DNA of 45,255 nucleotides, taken from Bacteroidota bacterium. Its GTDB lineage: Bacteria; Bacteroidota; Bacteroidia; UBA7662; CANHCV01. Where the stretch lies: positions 1-45,255 of the forward strand of contig CANMVY010000015.1 of assembly GCA_947501265.1 (NCBI GenBank). The letters run 5' to 3'. Every line of letters begins with the position of its first letter. Position 1 is the first letter of the stretch. The position numbers and the translations under genes were made by a program. Below the pieces are notes generated by a model, which worked only from the letters and a program-made list of their open reading frames with translations, was not told the DNA's origin and did no database searches. This document shows, piece after piece, positions 35,732 to 43,206 of the stretch.

Positions 35732-36538
35732 ATGAAAGCAATTTTTGGAATTTTCGCTGTGGCCTTATTGTTAGGTTCCTGCGGTAAAAGAAACGACTCC
35801 CTGTTTGTAGGAGCTGGAGAGAGTGCATTTTCTGAGGCTATTTTCAACGATTTAGCCGATCAGTTTCAATCGGCCAATGCCAAAATTGAAGGCGGAAGTT
35901 CGATAACTTTCCAGGGGGCATGTGCCACTATCACCATCACACCTTTTGATTCCACCACTTGGCCTAAAACCATGGTGATTGATTTTGGGACAACCGGTTG
36001 TGTGGATTTGAGAGGCAATTTGCATAAAGGAAAATTGAACTGTGTGATTTCAGCTCCATGGAGATTAGCGGGATCCACCGTTGTCATTACCCCGGAAAAT
36101 TACAGTTTAAACGGGTACGGTGTAGAGGGAACAAAAACGTTGATCAACAAAGGGCGAAATGCAAACGGAAATCGAATGGACTCGGTGTATGTTCGCAACG
36201 GCGTGATTACTCATCCTGATGGAAAAACAAGCACCTGGGAAAGCGACCGTTTACGTACGCAAATTGCGGGAGAAGCAACCGCTTTCCCCAACTATTCCGA
36301 CGATGTTTTCTCCATCAGCGGAGTTGGAAGTGGTGAAAACACAAGTGGAAGTGCTTATTCGCTTTTAACCACTCGCGATTTGGTGGTAGCGTTGAACTGC
36401 CGTTGGGTACAGGATGGGGCTTTAATGGTGAAGAACGCCGCTGGCGATTCCGCCGTGGTGGATTATGGTACGACAGGTTGTGATCAAGATGCCACAGTTC
36501 TGTACAAAGGGAAAACATACAAGATTACTTTGAAATAA
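35732..36538 (+). CDS. Putative lipoprotein of unknown function
   Basis: A 268-residue protein with a lipoprotein signal (MKAIFGIFAVALLLGSCGKR; lipobox LGSC). It is therefore predicted to be membrane-anchored and to face the periplasm or cell surface. The mature part is beta-rich with many Ser/Thr/Gly and contains two related motifs, VIDFGTTGCVD and VVDYGTTGCDQ, one in each half, suggesting an internal duplication. I do not recognise an enzyme family. A terminator shared with the convergent gene follows. Confidence 0.82.
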   Translation: MKAIFGIFAVALLLGSCGKRNDSLFVGAGESAFSEAIFNDLADQFQSANAKIEGGSSITFQGACATITITPFDSTTWPKTMVIDFGTTGCVDLRGNLHKGKLNCVISAPWRLAGSTVVITPENYSLNGYGVEGTKTLINKGRNANGNRMDSVYVRNGVITHPDGKTSTWESDRLRTQIAGEATAFPNYSDDVFSISGVGSGENTSGSAYSLLTTRDLVVALNCRWVQDGALMVKNAAGDSAVVDYGTTGCDQDATVLYKGKTYKITLK

Positions 36539-36551
36539 TCCCGAAATCTTT

Positions 36552-36605
36552 AAAAAAAAAGGGCTGTTGGGGCGGTAATTTATCGTTTCAGCAGCCCTTT
36601 TAATT
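36552..36605. terminator. Bidirectional terminator overlapping the end of the MauE-thioredoxin gene
   Basis: AAAAGGGCTG (36557-36566) pairs with CAGCCCTTTT (36592-36601) around a 25-base loop, with a nine-A run on the left and a T-rich run on the right. The right arm encodes the last codons of the minus-strand gene, whose TAA lies at 36580-36582 in the loop. Confidence 0.78.
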
Positions 36606-37644
36606 TTTCAACATTAAACTTCTCGTCGCCCGTTCCTTGAAAGAATTGAAGGATTTGGCCATCTTTGAGAAGGGTTACCCCTGGAGTTGAGGAATTTCCA
36701 CCCATCAATTTCCAGAAATTGGGTATGGAAATAACAGAATAACTTTTCTTGAAATTGGTTTGAGCAAAGAAATCGTTGATTTTAAAGGTTTCTTCATCCA
36801 TAAATAAGATGTGAACGGGAGGAAGGCCAACGGATTTTTCCATGGTTGCGAGTTCTTTGGCCGTTTCAATGCAATGCTCACAACCGGGTAAAAATAAACA
36901 GATGAGTTTTTCGCCTTGGTTTACCTGAAATTCTGCAGGGACAAAGGAGGTGTATTTGCTGATGATTTTGGGTGCCGATGATGCTGGCTTGGAAGGGTTG
37001 TTTTTTCGTGAGGTGTCTGCCTTCGCGTTGGATGTTGAAGGAACAGGATTGTCTTTCGGTTCTGAAGTTGAATCGATGGCTACAAGTTCAGGGCTGTTGT
37101 TATCGGATGGAGTGATTTCCTGTGCAACGGGTGTTACCGATTCTCCGCTTGATTTTTGAGGGAAACCGATGAATACCAGAAGAGTTGAAAGCAAATAAAC
37201 CGAAAGGGGAATAAAGAAATTTCCTGGTTTAGGATCTTCGGTTTTCTTCCACAAAAAGTATAGAATTACCAAGGTGGCTACATTTTTAAGAAAGGCCTCC
37301 AGGGGAGTCATGGGGATGAGTTGTCCGAAACATCCGCAATTGCCGTCCATCGGGCCGAATTGGATCATTTGAACGATCAAATGGATGCAAAAAGCAACCA
37401 AGAGCAATGCTGTTACAGGAATAACGAATCGCTTGGTGAAATGTGGAACGAGGAAACAAAATCCAATTCCAAGCTCTAATCCAATGATGAGTCGAGCAAA
37501 AACCGCTGAACTTTCCCAGGTGAAAAATCCTAGGTCAACCAATTGCTTTTCGAATGCCCAAATGGGGAATAGTTTGGCGACTCCCGAAAGAATGAATAGG
37601 GAACAAATGATGCCTCTAAAAATTGCTTGCCACTTTGCGCTCAT
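36580..37644 (-). CDS. MauE/DoxX-like membrane protein fused to a thioredoxin-like domain
   Basis: A 354-residue inner-membrane protein. The N-terminal part (1-165) has four to five membrane helices of the MauE/DoxX redox type, with the conserved NCGCFG motif (Cys103, Cys105). A Ser/Pro-rich linker follows (about 165-228). The C-terminal domain is thioredoxin-like with the redox pair Cys255 and Cys258 (FLPGCEHC) and a cis-Pro-like TPGVTLLKDGQIL segment. It probably moves reducing equivalents across the membrane to a periplasmic thiol partner (inference). It stands alone with a complete promoter. Confidence 0.88.
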   Translation of the reverse strand: MSAKWQAIFRGIICSLFILSGVAKLFPIWAFEKQLVDLGFFTWESSAVFARLIIGLELGIGFCFLVPHFTKRFVIPVTALLLVAFCIHLIVQMIQFGPMDGNCGCFGQLIPMTPLEAFLKNVATLVILYFLWKKTEDPKPGNFFIPLSVYLLSTLLVFIGFPQKSSGESVTPVAQEITPSDNNSPELVAIDSTSEPKDNPVPSTSNAKADTSRKNNPSKPASSAPKIISKYTSFVPAEFQVNQGEKLICLFLPGCEHCIETAKELATMEKSVGLPPVHILFMDEETFKINDFFAQTNFKKSYSVISIPNFWKLMGGNSSTPGVTLLKDGQILQFFQGTGDEKFNVEKLKGLLKR

Positions 37645-37657
37645 AACCTTTTTTTGC

Positions 37658-37687
37658 CAAAAATACGTGGATGGTGCTTGATTTCAA
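37658..37687 (-). promoter_or_regulatory. Bacteroidota-type promoter, TTG-19-TATTTTTG
   Basis: On the minus strand, TTG (37687-37685) and TATTTTTG (37665-37658) are spaced by 19 bases, an ideal arrangement. The box ends 13 bases before the ATG at 37644. Confidence 0.7.
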
Positions 37688-37769
37688 AGAAAATTGTGGA
37701 AGTCGAATTTGCAGGCCAATTTCGTTGAATTGAAACGACCTATTCGATGAAAAAAGATTGATGGGGGAT

Positions 37770-38072
37770 TTAAACCGCCTCGCAACTTTCTTCCGGTTCT
37801 ATGTTGATGAGAAATCCCTTCGCTTTAATTTGAAATACATCGTGGGTGTGAGCGCGATGTTCTCGACAAAGCGGAATAACATATGTTTTTTGAGTTGAAA
37901 ACATGGGTTTAATCACGTGTACCGCTACGACTTCTTGATTTTTACAATGGAATTCCTGACAAACAATGGCCTTCATTCCCTTGCATTTTTCCCAATGAGC
38001 CATCCAACTTGGGCATTGGCATCGGGAAGATTTATTTCCGGGCAGGGGTTGAATGAAAATGGTTGATGGCAT
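37770..38072 (-). CDS. Small putative zinc-binding (HNH-like) protein
   Basis: A 100-residue protein with a Cys/His pattern like a short HNH or zinc-ribbon fold: RCQCPSWMAHW near the start, CQEFHC in the middle, then VVAVHVIKP and IPLCREHRAHT. The order C-x-C-x2-W...C-x4-C...H-V...PLC-x2-H recalls widespread small bacterial proteins with an HNH-like core, which generally lack a demonstrated function. Nuclease activity is not proven. It is monocistronic; no strong promoter box was found upstream. Confidence 0.7.
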   Translation of the reverse strand: MPSTIFIQPLPGNKSSRCQCPSWMAHWEKCKGMKAIVCQEFHCKNQEVVAVHVIKPMFSTQKTYVIPLCREHRAHTHDVFQIKAKGFLINIEPEESCEAV

Positions 38073-38183
38073 AACTTTTAATACGATCAGTTTGACGAAA
38101 TTAATAAAAAATGATTGGTCTTACTTTTTGGTAATTCCAATAAAATTTCGATGAGATGAATAAAAAGATACCTATATTGCAGC

Positions 38184-38726
38184 ATGAATTCTAAAAGTGT
38201 ACCGCTTTATTTATTTGTTTTCATTGTTTTCATTTTACTAATGATTTCTATCAATTGGTTTTGGCCACATCGTTTTCAACTGCCAGTTTTAGGAATGAGT
38301 GAAAAAAGTTATGATCAAAAGTCTTACTGGTATTACCCATGGGGGAAGTCCGTTACTCACAAAGGAGTAGATATTTTTGCCAAAAAAGGAACGCCTGTTG
38401 TTTCTGCAGTTCCCGGTTTTGTGGTTTATTCTGGAAAAAATGACATGGGAGGTGAGGTGATTTTGGTTTTAGGACCAAAAATGCGAACCTACTATTATGC
38501 GCACTTGAAAAAAAGAAACGTTGGAATGGGGCGATGGGTAACTTCCCAAGATACCATCGGCTGGGTTGGAGATTCGGGGAATGCCAAAGGGAAGCCTCCC
38601 CATTTGCATTTTTCCATCAGCACATTGGTTCCCATCTTCTCCAATCGGACCAATGAAATTCAAGGCGATCGTAAAATTTGGTACGTCAATCCAACGAAAC
38701 AACTCAACAAAGCATTTAGCAGATGA
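38184..38726 (+). CDS. M23-family metallopeptidase, membrane-anchored
   Basis: A 180-residue peptidase of the LytM/M23 type with one N-terminal membrane segment (VPLYLFVFIVFILLMISINWFW). The zinc site is complete: His59 and Asp63 (HKGVDIF), and His140/His142 (HLHFS), with the additional His107 (YYYAHLKK). Members cut glycyl bonds in peptidoglycan cross-links or regulate amidases. It is probably anchored in the inner membrane facing the periplasm. Its stop overlaps the next small gene (ATGA). Confidence 0.92.
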   Translation: MNSKSVPLYLFVFIVFILLMISINWFWPHRFQLPVLGMSEKSYDQKSYWYYPWGKSVTHKGVDIFAKKGTPVVSAVPGFVVYSGKNDMGGEVILVLGPKMRTYYYAHLKKRNVGMGRWVTSQDTIGWVGDSGNAKGKPPHLHFSISTLVPIFSNRTNEIQGDRKIWYVNPTKQLNKAFSR

Positions 38727-38911
38727 ATCAAATTTTTTGGATTTGCGTAGAAATCATGAAGAAGGGGAGTCACGCCGTTGGTTTAACCTATCAAGAACTC
38801 AACGTCCTTCTTTTTGTTCTTTTGCATCCGGCCTTGACCATTTACCTATGGTGGAGAATGTTGAAGTACAAGAAAAAATACCAAGAGCTTCAAAAGAAAT
38901 CGGTCGAATAA
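38723..38911 (+). CDS. Small membrane protein coupled to the M23 peptidase
   Basis: A 62-residue protein with one strong hydrophobic helix (ELNVLLFVLLHPALTIYLWWRML) and a positively charged tail (KYKKKYQELQKK). The ATG overlaps the peptidase stop by four bases, which argues for real translation. An in-frame ATG at 38756 is an alternative start. Function unknown; it may assist or anchor the peptidase (inference). Confidence 0.7.
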   Translation: MNQIFWICVEIMKKGSHAVGLTYQELNVLLFVLLHPALTIYLWWRMLKYKKKYQELQKKSVE

Positions 38912-38924
38912 TTTCTAAGCCAAC

Positions 38925-39359
38925 ATGAAACTTAAAAATTCTTTAGGAATAATAAACATCTCCGATCTTTTGGCGCAATCCATTGAAATCATGGATCACG
39001 ACTCTTTTTTTCGACATTACAAAACGACGAATCATTTTCAAACTTCCAACGGGCAAACGTTAACGCAAAACTTAAACGTTGTTTTCCGCCGTTTGAAGCT
39101 CGAGGGCGATACTTTTTTCGAAAGGTATCCTTCGAGTTGCGAGGGTAGGTGCGGGGTTGTTCAAAGTTCGGGTTGGGTTTACGTCGGCAATCGAACTCGG
39201 AAATACTTTGGGCTCATTCATCATATGGATGAAAAAGAAGGAATTCAATTGTTTGTCTGCTCCATGCCTAAAACACCCAAGGATGTACTATTAGGGAAAG
39301 AACTTGAGATGATCTTACCCAAGACGTGGAATGAGGGTGAAGATGCTTTTTTGTCGTGA
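38925..39359 (+). CDS. Hypothetical protein
   Basis: A 144-residue soluble protein beginning MKLKNSLGIINISDLLAQSIEIM, with a central RYPSSCEGRCGVVQSSGWVYVGN and a LIHHMDEKEGIQLFVCSMP strand. It has no signal peptide or membrane helix. No family is recognised. It follows the small membrane protein by 13 bases and probably shares its transcript. Confidence 0.62.
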   Translation: MKLKNSLGIINISDLLAQSIEIMDHDSFFRHYKTTNHFQTSNGQTLTQNLNVVFRRLKLEGDTFFERYPSSCEGRCGVVQSSGWVYVGNRTRKYFGLIHHMDEKEGIQLFVCSMPKTPKDVLLGKELEMILPKTWNEGEDAFLS

Positions 39360-39398
39360 GTTTAAAGTGGGGATGAAAAGGAATATTGCAGGAAATTG

Positions 39399-39820
39399 AT
39401 GAGTACGTTAAATCGTTTTTTGGAAGCTCAAGATCTTATTTTTGATCAGGTGGTGTTGGAGTTGAGGTTTGGTAGGAAGTCGGGGCATTGGATGTGGTAT
39501 ATTTTTCCGCAGTTGGAGTTTGGAATGAGCTCCATTTCCAAGTTTTATTCGATCAAGGGTAGGGAAGAAACCCTTGAATATTTACATCATCCCATTTTGG
39601 ATCACGGCTTTTGGAATCCACTCGCATGCTTTTGGAGTTGAAAACCAACGACCCATTCGAAGTGTTTTTCTGTGACGATGTTAAACTTAAATCGAGCATG
39701 ACACTTTTTCATGGGGTGAGTTCTTCCGATCAAAATGTGTTTTTTGAAGTGTTGCAGAAGTATTTTCAGGGTGAAAGGTGTGAGCGAACGGTGGAAATGA
39801 TGGATGGAGGAATGGGATGA
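39399..39820 (+). pseudogene. DUF1810-family protein, frameshifted
   Basis: Two adjacent frames together make a full DUF1810 protein. The first part (39399-39600) gives LNRFLEAQDLIF...GHWMWYIFPQLEFGMSS...YLHHPIL. The second (to 39820) gives RLLESTRMLLELKTNDPFEVFFCDDVKLKSSMTLFHGV. The family expects HPxLGxRLxEST at the join. Adding one G at the GG of TTTTGGATCACGG (39599-39600) restores LGSRLLESTR exactly. As read, the first frame stops at 39641. This is either a real one-base deletion or a sequencing error. DUF1810 function is unknown. Confidence 0.86.
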
Positions 39821-39835
39821 AGAGGGGGGAGGCTT

Positions 39836-40387
39836 TTATTGTTTCGGGTCAAAATTAAAGATGATGGATGGAACAAAAACCTTTTGTTGAAAAGTAGAAT
39901 TAAAGCAATAATTTGCTTTAAACTCGATCGAGTGATTTTTGAGCGGAAAAATGATGCCACCACCCGTTGAAAAACCATGAATTGTTCCTCCAAGTTCTTT
40001 AAAAGTTCCTATTTCAAACAATAACCATCTCCTAACAATAAAGCCCAATTGGTGTTCGATCATCAAGTTATTTTGTTTAGATACCAAATTTGGCGTGATC
40101 CAATTTGAAAGTTCCGAGCTCGGTTGTTGAAAAAACTTAATGCTGTTGGAATAAAAAAGCCACGTTTTTTGATGATTGTTATCTCGCTTTACTTGCATTT
40201 TTATTCTTGAATTGAAGGAATAAGCTAATTGATTTTTTTCAAAGGGATTTTGAAAAAATGAATTAGAAATGGATGAAATGCCAATTCCACCAGAAAAACC
40301 CAAAAAAGGATTGTCTTTTGAAAATGAATTCATAAACACCAAGAGAGAAATAAAAAGAAGGCAAAAATTCGTTTGAAAACGTTTCAT
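39836..40387 (-). CDS. Putative outer-membrane beta-barrel-like protein
   Basis: A 183-residue exported protein (signal peptide MKRFQTNFCLLFISLLVFMNSFS) made of alternating hydrophobic strands, ending FVPSIIFNFDPKQ. It is probably an outer-membrane barrel or part of one. Its tail resembles the end of the neighbouring esterase-CAP fusion: NLMIEHQLGFIVRRWLLFEIG here against SLIPNQEIGMVLFKHLKLGMG there. Its ATG overlaps the stop of that gene (ATGA), so it is the last gene of the cluster. Function unknown. Confidence 0.75.
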   Translation of the reverse strand: MKRFQTNFCLLFISLLVFMNSFSKDNPFLGFSGGIGISSISNSFFQNPFEKNQLAYSFNSRIKMQVKRDNNHQKTWLFYSNSIKFFQQPSSELSNWITPNLVSKQNNLMIEHQLGFIVRRWLLFEIGTFKELGGTIHGFSTGGGIIFPLKNHSIEFKANYCFNSTFQQKVFVPSIIFNFDPKQ

Positions 40388-42594
40388 CTTTGGGGTTTAA
40401 TTTTCAAAGTTGCCGAAGGGAAAAATTGATATTGTTGCATTACGTTTTGGTATCTGCTGCCAAACTCTATTTCATATTCATCGAATTTAAGTCCGATGGA
40501 AGCTGAAAAATAACTTGAATAAAACAACTGACTATTGCGATAATCAAAAAAACTACCCATACCCAATTTTAAATGTTTAAACAAAACCATTCCTATTTCT
40601 TGATTTGGAATTAAACTAACGTTGTTTTGATTGGTAATCCCGTTTAAATTCATTTTTGATGGCATCTTGTTTGTTGGTGGAAAAATGAAAAATCCGGTTT
40701 TGGTAAAAATCCCAAAGTAATATCTTTTCGACTCGTGAAATGGAACTTCGAATTCCAAACCTGCATGATAAACAGAATTTGAAATCAGTTCATTGATATC
40801 AGTCGATGTAATTGTTGAAGTGGAAAAGTAAGGAGCAAAGGTTGTTTTGTTTTCAAACTCCTTTTTTGATTTATCCCTATTTGATTTTTGTTTTGAGGTA
40901 GACTTTTTTGAATCGAATTTGCTTTTGTTTTCTTTTGAATTTGAGGAGGGAGTGGGTTGAACTCCAGGTTTGAAATTTGAGTTATTGGTATTGGTATTGG
41001 TATTGTTATTGTTATTGTTATTGTTATTGTTATTGTTATTGTTATTGTTATTGGTATTGTTATTGGTATTGTTATTGTTATTGGTATTGTTATTGGTATT
41101 GGTATTGGTATTGTTATTGTTATTGGTATTGTTATTGGTATTGGGTTTGTTGTTATTCTGAATTTGAGAAGATATTGTTTCATTTTTTGAAGGAGAATCC
41201 TGGAATTCCTTTTTTAAATCAAAATCTAAAACGGCCATGGATCCATAGGTTTTATGATTTCCGATGCTAACACCGATAGAATGATATTTTGAATCCAAGC
41301 AGATTTTTCGATGACCCAAACTTGAAATTCCTTCATCAACCAATAATTGAAGAACTATTTCTAAGGAATTGCTAAAACCGTAACTGCAACATTCACCATA
41401 CCAACCCTTTGGACATGTAAATCGATCATGCCCAATTTCCCCAGTTGGGCCTTGTTCTTTTACAAAACAATCTGCTAAACGTTTCATTTCTTGGCTTCCT
41501 TCAAGCTTTCCAACCGGAACCATGGAATTTAGGGTCTGTTTCAAAGAAGAAACATAAAATGAATTCATGTTAAACTTTGATGGTTGATCTAATATCTCAA
41601 ATTCGAGAAACTGCCTAGGAAATAATCTCGCTAAATTGATAATCTTAATAACATCCGTTTCTTCCTCCGAAAAGCCATCACAATTCTTTGGATAGGCTTG
41701 ATTGATTTGCCAAGATGTCCATTTCGAAGAAATTACATTTAACGATTGTTCGACTTTTGGGGTAATTATTTGATTGGAATTTTCCTTTGTTGTTTCAGTT
41801 GGCGTTTGAAAACGATTTGTTTCAACTATCTTTTCCTCAATTTCTTCTTTTTCATCCATCCAATAATTAGTAAAGTCTGATTTTTGGTGCTTTAATAACC
41901 ATTGATACAGTTGAGGATCACGAAATAAAAAAGTAAGATCATGTCCTTTTTCTGGATAATAGGTAACTTTTAATGAGTCCCCACCGCCACATTTTTTTAT
42001 CTCATCAATGGTGGTGTATGTTTCTTCCACGGGAACAGGTTCGTCTTTTTCACCATGAAATGTCCAAATAGGCATTTTTTTTAATGCACACGGATTGGTC
42101 CAACCATATTGAATATAGCTTCCTCCACACATGGGTGCCATAGCTGCAATTTTGTGGTTTAACCGTGAACCACAAATCCAGGTTCCAGAACCTCCCATGC
42201 TCATGCCCAAAAGGTAAATTCGAGTGGTATCAATTCTATAGTTTTTTTTGGTCCATTCCAATAATGAGTCAATTAAAGTATAGTCCCATGAACCATCATA
42301 ACATTGAGGCGCTAAAACGATACCCGGTATTTTAAATCCTCTCTTTTGTTCAAAAACAGATCCGTATTGGTTCATGACCAAATTCAAATCATCTCCTTTT
42401 CTTGAATTACCATGAAGGAAAATAAATAGTGGAACATTATTTTTTGAACTTGAGTACCCTAGCGGAGTCGTTATAATGCAGCCATATTGATAAGAATTAC
42501 TTTTCCCGTAAGTGAAAAGTTTTTCATATCCAGGAGGTTTTGGTTGCCCAAAAGCAATAATAGGAAAGAAAAGAATTCCCAAAAACTTCTTCAT
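40384..42594 (-). CDS. Esterase - CAP domain - Asn/Thr linker - barrel-like fusion protein
   Basis: A 736-residue exported multidomain protein; the start at 42594 (MKKFLGILFFPIIAFGQ) gives a signal peptide and an ATGA overlap with the preceding gene. Residues about 35-235 form an alpha/beta hydrolase of the PHB-depolymerase/feruloyl-esterase-like type, with the triad Ser132 (GMSMGGSG), Asp184 (HGEKDEPVP) and His218 (EKGHDL). Residues about 325-475 form a CAP/SCP-like domain (NLARLFPRQFLEF, GEIGHDRF, GHRKICLDSKYHSIGVSIG). Residues about 482-540 are an Asn/Thr tract coded by a hexanucleotide repeat. The last 150 residues are barrel-like strands. Substrate and role are unknown; surface display is likely. 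Confidence 0.84.
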   Translation of the reverse strand: MKKFLGILFFPIIAFGQPKPPGYEKLFTYGKSNSYQYGCIITTPLGYSSSKNNVPLFIFLHGNSRKGDDLNLVMNQYGSVFEQKRGFKIPGIVLAPQCYDGSWDYTLIDSLLEWTKKNYRIDTTRIYLLGMSMGGSGTWICGSRLNHKIAAMAPMCGGSYIQYGWTNPCALKKMPIWTFHGEKDEPVPVEETYTTIDEIKKCGGGDSLKVTYYPEKGHDLTFLFRDPQLYQWLLKHQKSDFTNYWMDEKEEIEEKIVETNRFQTPTETTKENSNQIITPKVEQSLNVISSKWTSWQINQAYPKNCDGFSEEETDVIKIINLARLFPRQFLEFEILDQPSKFNMNSFYVSSLKQTLNSMVPVGKLEGSQEMKRLADCFVKEQGPTGEIGHDRFTCPKGWYGECCSYGFSNSLEIVLQLLVDEGISSLGHRKICLDSKYHSIGVSIGNHKTYGSMAVLDFDLKKEFQDSPSKNETISSQIQNNNKPNTNNNTNNNNNTNTNTNNNTNNNNNTNNNTNNNNNNNNNNNNNNNNNTNTNTNNSNFKPGVQPTPSSNSKENKSKFDSKKSTSKQKSNRDKSKKEFENKTTFAPYFSTSTITSTDINELISNSVYHAGLEFEVPFHESKRYYFGIFTKTGFFIFPPTNKMPSKMNLNGITNQNNVSLIPNQEIGMVLFKHLKLGMGSFFDYRNSQLFYSSYFSASIGLKFDEYEIEFGSRYQNVMQQYQFFPSATLKIKPQR
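40981..41142. repeat. Hexanucleotide simple-sequence repeat, 27 units
   Basis: Twenty-seven six-base units, 16 GTTATT and 11 GGTATT on the plus strand, with eight consecutive identical GTTATT at units 5-12. In the minus-strand coding frame they read AAT-AAC (Asn-Asn) and AAT-ACC (Asn-Thr). Gain or loss of units changes linker length without shifting frame. Confidence 0.97.
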
Positions 42595-43205
42595 CGCATT
42601 TTGAAAAGTGCAAAATCTAATTTTGCCCCAAAGAACCAAAGATTTGGTTCGGTTTGATTGGGGATGAAATTTTCAGGATTTTGGGTCTTTTTTGCCAATA
42701 GATATAAACTTGTTTGCCTTGACTCACTGTTTTTATGTTTTGCTCGATTCGGCTGAAACTGGAATTGAAGGCCACCACCAATGGAATTAAAGTCTTGGGT
42801 GAATCCGAAATCTTTTTTCGTAAAAAAACGATTTACCACGATCGTTGGATTAATTCGAATAACCCCAATGGGAATATTTGATCTTCTTCCTGCCCAAGTA
42901 TCCCTGAAAATGGTTTTACCGCGAAAAACGGGTAGCGATAATTGTCCAAAAAAACTACTGGTAAAATAATTCGTTTGGTTAGACAGTAGAACGTGTCGTT
43001 GAATACCTATTTGAATAAAATCTTTGGGTTGAATAAAAACACCAAAAGATTGCATTCTACCAGAATTTTGAAAGTTTTCGATGTTTCTACCTAAAATATC
43101 CATTTGATAGGCAGCCCCAAATCCAATTCCCCTAGAGGAAGTGGCATACTGTCCAAAACCATTCAAGAATAGAAAACAAAAAATAATTGAAAAGAAACGT
43201 TTCAT
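42591..43205 (-). CDS. Putative outer-membrane protein
   Basis: A 204-residue exported protein (signal peptide MKRFFSIIFCFLFLNGFGQ) with repeated strand-like segments and aromatic girdles (GIGFGAAYQMDILGRN, FIQIGIQRHVLL, GGGLQFQFQPNRAKHK, WFFGAKLDFALFKMR). The start at 43205 is one base after the stop of the PorP/SprF gene and is preferred over 43256 because it gives a clean signal peptide. It probably forms a small outer-membrane barrel; function unknown. It sits between PorP/SprF and the esterase-CAP fusion in the coupled cluster. Confidence 0.78.
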   Translation of the reverse strand: MKRFFSIIFCFLFLNGFGQYATSSRGIGFGAAYQMDILGRNIENFQNSGRMQSFGVFIQPKDFIQIGIQRHVLLSNQTNYFTSSFFGQLSLPVFRGKTIFRDTWAGRRSNIPIGVIRINPTIVVNRFFTKKDFGFTQDFNSIGGGLQFQFQPNRAKHKNSESRQTSLYLLAKKTQNPENFIPNQTEPNLWFFGAKLDFALFKMR

Positions 43206-43206
43206 T

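Noticed and set aside
40981-41142. Possible CRISPR array
   Set aside because: The units are six bases long and contiguous, with no spacers; this is a simple-sequence repeat.
40970-41270. Leu/Val-rich and Tyr/Cys-rich plus-strand frames resembling membrane proteins
   Set aside because: They are translations of the GTTATT/GGTATT hexanucleotide repeat on the non-coding strand.
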